Shown in pieces: positions 14,578-21,048 of a stretch of DNA of 21,048 nucleotides. This DNA comes from Methanobacterium sp. (GTDB taxonomy: Archaea > Methanobacteriota > Methanobacteria > Methanobacteriales > Methanobacteriaceae), in the NCBI GenBank assembly GCA_003164415.1, contig PLTK01000028.1, positions 3,319 through 24,366 of the forward strand, in the 5' to 3' direction. The first letter of the stretch is position 1; every line of letters starts with the position of its first letter. The notes beneath the pieces are model-generated. The model did not search any database and was not told the DNA's origin. It worked only from the letters and a program-made list of their open reading frames with translations. The position numbers and the translations under genes were made by a program.

Positions 14578-16149
14578 TTACTTTTTTATTTTGGGTATTA
14601 TTGATCCGCCAATAACTGTTAGGATTGCTAGAATTAATCCTGCTACTGGTAAGCCTGTGTGTTGCATAGGTATTGTAGTTGTAGCTGCGTTCAATGTTGT
14701 GGGATTTGATTCGTGTTTAGTATTTATAGGATTTATATTTGGATCATGTATGGGATTCGCTGGTACTTTGTTGACTATAATATTTGTTTCCAATGTTTGT
14801 TCGTCAACAGTGGTTGATATATTGGAAGTTCCTTGAGCAGATCCTGTATAAGTTGTGCTTGCGATACCATTTGTTGTGATGACAGATAATGGATTAACAT
14901 TCCCATATGTCCCCTTACTGAAGTTAACAGTTATTCCATCTGGAACATGACCATTTGCAGGATCATGATAAACACCATTAGAATCATACAGTAAATCGGC
15001 TGTAATCGTTGAAGTACCACCAACATTGATGATTCCATGAGTTTTCTTTATTGTTAGAACAATCCATGGATTGTAATCTATGTCTGTGCCATTTATTTCT
15101 TCAGTAGGACTATTATTTGAACCCCACCAGTTATCAGTTGCATTTACTGTTCCAACAGAATAGATAGCATTACCACTACTTGCTGTGTTTCTGATGAATC
15201 GATTGAAATTAACAATAGTAGTAATTGCATAATTGTTGGTGTAGATAGCACCGCCCTCATTTGCTGTGTTGTTTGAAAAATTACTATCTTTAACAATCAA
15301 AGTACCAGGAGCAAAATTGTAGATAGCACCACCATCAGTAGGTGCAGAGTTGTTTGTGAAGGTACTGTTATAAACAATCAAACCACTAGTACTGTAGATA
15401 GCACCACCATGAATACTTACAGAGTTGTTTGTGAAAGTACTGTTATAAACATTCGCAGAAGTACCATATACAAGGATAGCACCACCACCCATTGAAGTGT
15501 TGTTTGTGAAATTACTGTTATTAATAGTCAAACTACCAAATTCGATAATAGCACCACCACCACCATTAGTTGCATTGTTATTTGTGAAAGTACAGTTATT
15601 AACAGTCAAACTACCAAATTCCGCAATAGCACCACCACCATTCAATCCATTGTTATTTGTGAAAGTAATGTTATCAACAGTCAAAGTACCACTACTATCA
15701 ATAGCAGCACCATTACCCGTCGACCCTGTCATTCCATTTGTTAGTGTTAAATTGATAATTGTAACGTTCACTCCTGATGTTATGTTGAATATTGAGTTAC
15801 CAGATTGTTGTCCATCTATAATTGTATTCTTCTGACTTTCACCTATAATAGTCATGTTCTTGTTGATTTGGATATTACTTTCATTGTATGTTCCACTGGT
15901 TATGTAAACTGTTCCATTAGATGTTACTGTACCTGTGGCGTTTTTTATGGTTGCTTTGGGTCCGTTTATACCACTAGTCCAAGTTGAATTTAGACCATTC
16001 CAATTGTCATTTCCTGATGAACCATTAACATAAATATTGGATATGTTTGCTGCTGCTGTGGTGTTAATTCCAAGCGAAAAGATAATGCCAATTCCAAGTA
16101 AGAATAAACTGATTTTAAATATTTTTGATCTATTTTTATTGTTTTTCAT
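14578..16149 (-). CDS. Adhesin-like surface protein (beta-helix repeats, Ig-like domain)
   Basis: 523 aa. Signal peptide: a basic N-terminus, then a hydrophobic stretch (about 10-34) ending TTAAA. Residues 80-335 form parallel beta-helix repeats of about 24-26 residues with FTNN and GGGAI/GGAIY motifs, like chlamydial Pmp and methanobacterial adhesin-like proteins, capped by TDNWWGSNNSP (338-348). An Ig-like domain (about 365-460) with SGIASTTYTGSAQGTSNIS-like wording follows. A Thr/Pro/Asn-rich linker and a C-terminal membrane anchor (about 498-517) with basic tail IKK come last. It is likely displayed on the cell wall for host or surface contact. The start has an excellent AAAGGAGGTGA site seven bases upstream. 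Confidence 0.92.
   Translation of the reverse strand: MKNNKNRSKIFKISLFLLGIGIIFSLGINTTAAANISNIYVNGSSGNDNWNGLNSTWTSGINGPKATIKNATGTVTSNGTVYITSGTYNESNIQINKNMTIIGESQKNTIIDGQQSGNSIFNITSGVNVTIINLTLTNGMTGSTGNGAAIDSSGTLTVDNITFTNNNGLNGGGAIAEFGSLTVNNCTFTNNNATNGGGGAIIEFGSLTINNSNFTNNTSMGGGAILVYGTSANVYNSTFTNNSVSIHGGAIYSTSGLIVYNSTFTNNSAPTDGGAIYNFAPGTLIVKDSNFSNNTANEGGAIYTNNYAITTIVNFNRFIRNTASSGNAIYSVGTVNATDNWWGSNNSPTEEINGTDIDYNPWIVLTIKKTHGIINVGGTSTITADLLYDSNGVYHDPANGHVPDGITVNFSKGTYGNVNPLSVITTNGIASTTYTGSAQGTSNISTTVDEQTLETNIIVNKVPANPIHDPNINPINTKHESNPTTLNAATTTIPMQHTGLPVAGLILAILTVIGGSIIPKIKK
15230..15720 (-). repeat. In-frame repeats coding the beta-helix
   Basis: Within the adhesin gene, units of about 72-78 bases recur, each coding one FTNN...GGAI turn. 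For example, AGTCAAACTACCAAATTC occurs at 15526-15543 and again at 15604-15621, 78 bases apart. Near-identical units can gain or lose copies by recombination and so change protein length. Confidence 0.7.
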
Positions 16150-16202
16150 TGCTTTTTCACCTCCTTTTTTATTAGTAACATGTATGCAATATATTCACAT
16201 TC

Positions 16203-16210
16203 ATATAAAA
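16203..16210 (-). promoter_or_regulatory. TATA box of the adhesin-like gene
   Basis: Reading on the minus strand, TTTTATAT is centred about 57 bases before the ATG at 16149. A start of transcription about 25 bases downstream would give a leader of roughly 30 bases carrying the strong ribosome binding site. Confidence 0.5.
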
Positions 16211-16690
16211 CCACTACCGAACAATGTGATAAATAGCACCATAGAAATTTTTAATCCATAATTTAAAATAGTTATTCTAATATTACCTTTTGAATTGTTT
16301 TAATTGTGATATCTGATTGCATAATGATCAGGATATTCAAATTAATCACAAAAGAGGAAAATCACTCCCTAAATACTTAGAATCTAATCAGGTATAAAGA
16401 AAGACGAGAGTAAATCAATGAAAAAGTAGAATCATTGGTATTAAATTTAGTATAATGAAATTTTGTGTTGGTGTAAATGATACCTAAAATCTAGCACTAT
16501 AATTAATTAAAATTAAATAAAATTGTTCCATACTATTTTCCAATTACATATCATTAATATAAACATTGACCAAGATACCTTAAATAAAATATAATTATAA
16601 AAACTTTAAATATTCTGGAAAAGTGATTATACAATTTTTAATTATTTTTAGAAAATATTGAGATGATCAAATTGTTTATGAGGAAAAAAA
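16211..16690. other. Non-coding region between surface protein and sensor kinase
   Basis: This AT-rich intergenic stretch holds an imperfect hairpin at 16304-16351 (TTGTG/CACAA outer arms; ATATC-TGAT with ATCAGGATAT inside) and the second direct repeat copy. The sensor kinase ribosome binding site GAGG lies just before its start at 16691. No convincing gene is seen. A 23-codon frame after the repeat (GTG start, minus strand) has no support. Confidence 0.5.
16358..16414. repeat. Direct repeat, copy 2
   Basis: Partner of 14385-14442, with the same orientation, the 16-base exact start and the following TACTTAGAAT. It lies upstream of the adhesin-like gene, beyond that gene's own TATA box. Confidence 0.6.
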
Positions 16691-18757
16691 ATGAAACTAC
16701 GTAGTAAAACACTGCTATTTAGTAGTTTGATCATTATCATATTGGTAGTTGTTCTCCTATCAATCTCATATCTAGTATTCCAGAGTACATACAGTGGTAT
16801 TGAGACTAAATACAGTTACCATGTCCTTAACGATGAAATGAGTAATTTTAACAATTCACTATCTGCCATGAATCAAACATCCCAAGATTGGGCTCAGTGG
16901 GACGATGCATATACATTTGTATCTGGAAACAATCCAAACTTCGTTGCCAAGGACCTTCCGCCCAATACATATAGTAGACTCGATATTAATTTAATTATTT
17001 TTGTTAACAACAACGGCAAAGTAATGTATGGAAAGGCCTATGATCTAAAAACAAAACAGTTCACAAGCCTTCCTAAGAATCTCACAAACTTCACAAAAGA
17101 CAGTCCATTATTAGCCCATGATAATAGCACGGGATTGAGCGGTGTTTTAAACTTGCCTGAAGGTCCTATGATGATTACAACCCAACCAATAGTTACTGGG
17201 CATGGACAGGGACCAGTTGAAGGAACCTTAATAATGGGACGCTACATTAATCCTGATTATTTAACATCTCTAATTAATATCCCAAACGGAACATTAAGTG
17301 TTTCAAATTACAGCAGTACCAATCAGTCAACTGATGTTAGTAAAATTTTACCAACACTATCCGAAACTAATCCTTCAAACATTCTTAGACTTGGACCTAA
17401 TTCAATTGCAGCATACACACTTGTTAATGATATATACGGTAATCCTGCCATAATTTTAAAGTCACAAATGCCAAGAACTCTTTATAACACTTATATTAAT
17501 ACTGTTCTCTCATTTATCATTACAATTATACTACTGGGTATTTTCTTTGCTGGGCTGATAATCTACTCCCTAGATAAAACTGTTCTAAACAGGTTAGATA
17601 AGATAATGGGAGAAATTAGAGATATAGGTAAAAAAGGCAATTTAAAACGCCGAATAACTGTCAATGGTAACGATGAACTCTCTGATTTGGCATTATCAAT
17701 AAATAATACTTTCCATGCTCTGCAAAAATCAGAGCGTAATCTTGAAGATAGTGAAAAAAATTATAAAAGCATCTTTGAAAATACTGGTACCGCCATGTTA
17801 ATTGCAGATGAAGACATGACCATATCACTTGTTAATAAAACATTTGAAAATATTTTAAAACAAAATAAGGAAGATATTGAGGGAAAACAGAACTGGATTA
17901 ACATGTTAGTTCCTGCAGAGAGGGAAAAAATAGAAAATTTCCATAAAACTCATGAAAAGGGAGATTTACTGACCATTATTCCTAAAACTTATGAAACACA
18001 AGCCAATGTCCAGGGAAATACTAAAGACTTCTTTGCAACATTCGATTTCATACCTGGAACAAAGAAAAGCCTGATTTCACTTATAGATATAACGGATCGT
18101 AAAAGGGCTGAAGGCATGCTTAAAACCTCATTAAAAGAGAAGGAACTTTTACTTCGTGAAATACACCACAGAGTAAAAAATAGTCTTCAGTTGATATCAT
18201 CGCTGCTTACACTACAGGCATCTGAAATTGATGATGAAAAGATCCTTGCAAGATATAAGGAGAGCGAAAACAGGATACATACAATAGCTTTGATCCATGA
18301 GAGTCTTTACCAGTCAACCAATATCTCTAACATAAATTTCAGAGATTATGTGGAAGTACTTGTTGAAGATATAATGAACTCATTCGGTGTTAGCACCAAC
18401 AAAGTCAAAACAATACTCAAATTAGGAGATTATAATTTGGGAATTGAAACGGCAATACCTTTGGGACTTATTATTAATGAATTAGTATCAAATTCCTTGA
18501 AACACGCATTTAAAGGGTATGATAAGGGTGAGATTAAAATAATTCTCGAAAAAAATGATGAAACATACACTTTAACTATTAAAGATAATGGAATTGGTTT
18601 ACCAGAGGGTTTTAAATTTGGAGAAACAAGCAGTCTTGGAATTCTCTTAATAAACTCTTTGGTTAATCAGTTAGAGGGTGAATTGGATGTGGAGGTTAAT
18701 AGGGGCACTCTTGTGATTATCAATTTTACAGAACTTATGTACAGGGAGAGAATGTGA
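16691..18757 (+). CDS. Sensor histidine kinase: CHASE4-HAMP-PAS-HisKA_2-HATPase
   Basis: 688 aa. A membrane helix (8-30) is followed by an external CHASE4 domain (about 45-250) with the signature DWAQWDDAYTF (66-76). A second helix (270-293), a HAMP linker (about 294-345), and a PAS domain (about 355-470) come next. The HisKA_2 domain has REIHHRVKNSLQ, with His493 the likely phosphorylated residue. The ATPase domain has NELVSN (596-601), DNGIG (632-636) and SLGILLINSL. It would sense an extracellular small molecule. No response regulator is adjacent. The core is closely similar to that of the kinase at 4272 although the sensor halves differ. The start follows GAGG. Confidence 0.93.
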   Translation: MKLRSKTLLFSSLIIIILVVVLLSISYLVFQSTYSGIETKYSYHVLNDEMSNFNNSLSAMNQTSQDWAQWDDAYTFVSGNNPNFVAKDLPPNTYSRLDINLIIFVNNNGKVMYGKAYDLKTKQFTSLPKNLTNFTKDSPLLAHDNSTGLSGVLNLPEGPMMITTQPIVTGHGQGPVEGTLIMGRYINPDYLTSLINIPNGTLSVSNYSSTNQSTDVSKILPTLSETNPSNILRLGPNSIAAYTLVNDIYGNPAIILKSQMPRTLYNTYINTVLSFIITIILLGIFFAGLIIYSLDKTVLNRLDKIMGEIRDIGKKGNLKRRITVNGNDELSDLALSINNTFHALQKSERNLEDSEKNYKSIFENTGTAMLIADEDMTISLVNKTFENILKQNKEDIEGKQNWINMLVPAEREKIENFHKTHEKGDLLTIIPKTYETQANVQGNTKDFFATFDFIPGTKKSLISLIDITDRKRAEGMLKTSLKEKELLLREIHHRVKNSLQLISSLLTLQASEIDDEKILARYKESENRIHTIALIHESLYQSTNISNINFRDYVEVLVEDIMNSFGVSTNKVKTILKLGDYNLGIETAIPLGLIINELVSNSLKHAFKGYDKGEIKIILEKNDETYTLTIKDNGIGLPEGFKFGETSSLGILLINSLVNQLEGELDVEVNRGTLVIINFTELMYRERM

Positions 18758-19044
18758 ATAAAATTGTACTTGATTTAGAATAATTAACTAATTAAATTTT
18801 TCTTTTGAAATTCCTTTAGTAAACTAATTAATACAACCAATGGATGAACCTTATTTACAAGTTATAACCTTTATTTCTCGCTGATTTAATATTTAAAAAG
18901 AAATTTATGAGTTATATCAGTTAAAATAGGATTTTAAAGGCTTATCTAATCATAGTTTAATTTTTTTAGTAATATGTTCTATTACTAAAAATGTGCTTTA
19001 ATCACCAAAATAGAAAGTTTTAAATACCATAACTTTTACACTAT
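18758..19044. other. Non-coding AT-rich region with a 12-base-pair hairpin
   Basis: At 18963-18991, TTTTTAGTAATA and TATTACTAAAAA form a perfect 12-base-pair stem around a five-base loop. A possible promoter, GTTTTAAATACC, follows at about 19018-19027 and is placed to start the RNA candidate at about 19046-19052. No coding region is convincing here. Confidence 0.5.
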
Positions 19045-19045
19045 A

Positions 19046-19186
19046 CATTACAGGAGCTTGAAGGCATGCAGCTTTTACTCCTTATAAATTTTGTAATACC
19101 CCCCCCAAACGATTTATAAGGTTGACGCCTTTTAATCACGTCCACCTAAACTTATTTTTTGCATGCCTGATGATCCTCCTTTAACC
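19046..19186 (+). ncRNA. Multi-helix structured RNA candidate upstream of the permease
   Basis: Four paired segments nest cleanly. The outer stem is AGGAG (19052-19056) with CTCCT (19176-19180), continued by AGGCATGCA (19062-19070) with TGCATGCCT (19160-19168). Inside are CCTTATAAAT (19080-19089) with ATTTATAAGG (19112-19121) and GACG (19124-19127) with CGTC (19139-19142). The loop of the second stem contains a run of eight C (19099-19106). A TATA-like element about 25 bases upstream fits the 5' end. CTCCTT (19176-19181) could alternatively pair with AAGGAG (19280-19285), the permease ribosome binding site, so a translational riboswitch is possible. I do not recognise a known class. Confidence 0.55.
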
Positions 19187-19291
19187 TCCCAAAAGAAGAT
19201 TAAATTTGAAGTGGAAATCCTAAAAATTATTATATTTTTCATAATCTACAAAAATTTTATATATTATTGAACTCTTGAGAAGGAGAGTAAT

Positions 19292-20737
19292 ATGAGGAAA
19301 ATATTTAAAAAAAAATGCATACACGCAGCATTAGAGTGTGCAGAAAATGATAAAACCCTCAAAAGGTCAATAGGGCCTGCAGGGTTAACTATTATGGGTG
19401 TTGGCGGAATAATAGGAGCAGGTATTTTCATAGTTACGGGTGTGGCATCGGCTGCATCGGGACCTGCACTTATGATCTCTTTTTTAGTAGCAGCAATAGC
19501 TTGTACATTTACAGCACTATGCTACGCAGAATTTGCTTCAATGATACCCATCGCCGGTAGTGTATATACTTACACATATATCACAATGGGAGAAATATGG
19601 GCATGGATAATGGGATGGATAATGATTCTCCAATATCTTATAGCCTCAGCAGCAGTTGCAATAGGATGGTCATCCTATGTAGTTGCATTTTTAACCTCGC
19701 TGGGCATAGCATTACCCGCTGTTATAAGCGGACCATTGGGTATGCAGGGATCTTTAATCAACGTACCAGCGGTAATAATAATCATAATCTTAACAGGTGT
19801 ATTGATAAGAGGTGCACAGGAAAGTGCACGTGTAAATGCAGTGATAGTTTTTATTAAAATTGCAGTTATACTGCTCTTTATAACCATAGGAATAAACTAT
19901 ATAAACCCTGCAAATTACCATCCATTCATGCCATACGGCATAAGTGGTATTTTCACAGGAGCAGCCATGGTATTCTTCGCTTATTTAGGATTTGATGCTG
20001 TTGCATCAGCAGCTGAAGAGACTAAAGACCCTGAAAGAACTATCCCAATAGGAATTATTGGATCCCTCATAATTAGTTCAATCCTTTACATTGCAGTTGC
20101 AGCTATCATGACAGGAATGGTGCCATTTAATCTGTTGAATAATGCTTCGCCTGTTGCATTTGCACTACAATATGTTGGTGTTAAATGGGCATTTACAGTG
20201 ATCACAATAGGTGCAATAGCTGGTCTCACAACTGTTGTGCTCGTTAACATGTTCAGCAAAGCCCGTATCGTATTTGCCATGAGCAGAGATGGTTTACTTC
20301 CTAAAATATTTTCAAGCGTAAATCAGGATTGTAAAGCTCCAGTTGCAAGTATAGTGCTGGTAGGGGGAATGGCAGCTTTGATTGCAGCATTCTTTTCCCT
20401 GGACAGTATCTTTGAACTGGTTAATGTAGGGGCTCTTTCTGCTTTCATATTCCTTGCTCTCTCGGTTATAATACTTCGAAGACAACAACCAGATATGAAA
20501 AGGGCATTTAAATGTCCATTAGTACCGGCAATACCAATATTATCCATAATATTTTGTTTAGCCCTGATATCACAGCTTAAAGTACATATTATTCAGATAT
20601 TTATTGTCTGGTTAGTATTAGGTGTTATTGTTTACTTTGTATACGGTAAATACCGTGGAATGTTCAGATCTGAAGATATTGGTGAAACAGACATGGGAGG
20701 ATTTGAACCACCAATGGAAACTCCACTATCCAAGTAA
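19292..20737 (+). CDS. APC family amino-acid permease
   Basis: 481 aa with about twelve membrane helices. The first helix contains MGVGGIIGAGIFIVTG (about 35-50), the substrate-binding unwound helix typical of the amino acid-polyamine-organocation superfamily. FAYLGFDAVASAAEETKDPERTIP (helix 6 and the following loop) and FSKARIVFAMSRDGLLPKIFS (helix 8 loop) match the cationic amino-acid transporter (YfnA/CAT-like) group. The N-terminus is cytoplasmic and basic. It probably imports an amino acid by proton coupling; the substrate is not determined. AAGGAG at 19280-19285 precedes the ATG. A nearly identical type of gene starts 72 bases after it. Confidence 0.93.
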   Translation: MRKIFKKKCIHAALECAENDKTLKRSIGPAGLTIMGVGGIIGAGIFIVTGVASAASGPALMISFLVAAIACTFTALCYAEFASMIPIAGSVYTYTYITMGEIWAWIMGWIMILQYLIASAAVAIGWSSYVVAFLTSLGIALPAVISGPLGMQGSLINVPAVIIIIILTGVLIRGAQESARVNAVIVFIKIAVILLFITIGINYINPANYHPFMPYGISGIFTGAAMVFFAYLGFDAVASAAEETKDPERTIPIGIIGSLIISSILYIAVAAIMTGMVPFNLLNNASPVAFALQYVGVKWAFTVITIGAIAGLTTVVLVNMFSKARIVFAMSRDGLLPKIFSSVNQDCKAPVASIVLVGGMAALIAAFFSLDSIFELVNVGALSAFIFLALSVIILRRQQPDMKRAFKCPLVPAIPILSIIFCLALISQLKVHIIQIFIVWLVLGVIVYFVYGKYRGMFRSEDIGETDMGGFEPPMETPLSK

Positions 20738-20809
20738 GTTCATTAAATTCCAATTTATTCTTTTTTTTTATGTAATCGAATATAACTCTAGAAAATATCC
20801 GGTAAAAGC

Positions 20810-21048
20810 ATGATAAAGAAAATTTTTTCCAAAAAACCTATTAATGAACTGATAAATGCTTCAGAAAATACTGATAAAAGTCTTAAAAGATCTATTGGAC
20901 CTACAGGACTTATATTATTGGGATTAGGAAGTATAATAGGTGCAGGAATATTCATTGTAACTGGAGTTACAGCAGCCAATTATTCTGGACCGGCACTTCT
21001 TATATCATTTATAATATCTGCCATTGCATGTACATTCACAGCACTATG
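20810..21048 (+). CDS. Second APC family permease (partial, cut by window end)
   Basis: Only the first 79 codons are present. From the ATG at 20810 the product starts MIKKIFSKKPINE, then shows SLKRSIGPTG, GLGSIIGAGIFIVTG and SAIACTFTAL, closely parallel to the upstream permease at the same positions, so this is a tandem paralogue. The ribosome binding site is weak (GGT about six bases upstream). It runs past the window edge. Confidence 0.88.
   Translation, partial: MIKKIFSKKPINELINASENTDKSLKRSIGPTGLILLGLGSIIGAGIFIVTGVTAANYSGPALLISFIISAIACTFTAL

Noticed and set aside
15230..15720. Regular repeats that could suggest a CRISPR array
   Set aside because: Units are in frame, lack unique spacers and code for beta-helix turns of a secreted protein.
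16249..16347. Short minus-strand frame after the second direct repeat
   Set aside because: Only about 23 codons from a GTG, with weak spacing to the GGGAGTGA and no homologous product in the first repeat copy.
19099..19106. Run of eight C as a possible frameshift or phase-variation site
   Set aside because: It is not inside a coding region. It sits in a loop of the RNA candidate, and its exact length could be a sequencing uncertainty.

Overview
The window is low-GC archaeal DNA, most likely from a methanogen of the order Methanobacteriales (Methanobacterium-like). This is inferred from several signs: a CCA-less archaeal tRNA-Glu, ribosome binding sites of the GGTGAT/AGGAGGTGA type, TATA-like promoters, a COG3044-type ABC-class ATPase, orphan HisKA_2 sensor kinases, and an adhesin-like surface protein with FTNN/GGAI repeats and a DNWWGSN motif. 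No rRNA, CRISPR array, transposase or phage gene is visible.

Layout. 78-599 (-) encodes a zinc-binding, winged-helix-like protein. It is divergent from two tandem paralogous small proteins (813-1642, +), the second of which carries an extra zinc ribbon. 1664-3367 (-) is a predicted ABC-class ATPase and 3476-4153 (-) a SAM methyltransferase. 4272-6296 (+) is a seven-helix membrane sensor kinase. 6519-9312 (+) is a PadR regulator followed by a DrrAB-like ABC exporter, with candidate operators upstream and a long inverted repeat downstream. 9463-9933 (+) looks like a QueG-type reductase that stops before its iron-sulfur domain. 9980-11889 (-) is a three-gene sulfur-relay operon: TusA-like, DsrE2-like, and a NifS-like protein lacking its PLP-binding lysine. 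12256-12933 (+) is a metal-dependent cyclase/hydrolase, followed by tRNA-Glu(CTC) (-) and a second methyltransferase. 13995-14392 (-) holds two small overlapping genes, one with a TFB-like zinc ribbon. 14578-16149 (-) is the adhesin-like protein, bracketed by a roughly 58-bp imperfect direct repeat. 16691-18757 (+) is a CHASE4 sensor kinase. 18758-19291 is non-coding and contains a strong hairpin plus a multi-helix RNA candidate. It precedes two tandem APC amino-acid permeases, the second cut by the window edge.

How they work together. The PadR-ABC genes form a plausible self-regulated efflux unit. The TusA-DsrE2-NifS-like genes look like a persulfide relay in which the usual sulfur-releasing enzyme has lost its PLP lysine, and they are the best candidate here for an undescribed system. 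The RNA candidate upstream of the permease has a 3' strand that could pair either with its own 5' strand or with the permease Shine-Dalgarno sequence, a riboswitch-like arrangement. The two sensor kinases share a closely similar catalytic core and have no response regulator nearby.
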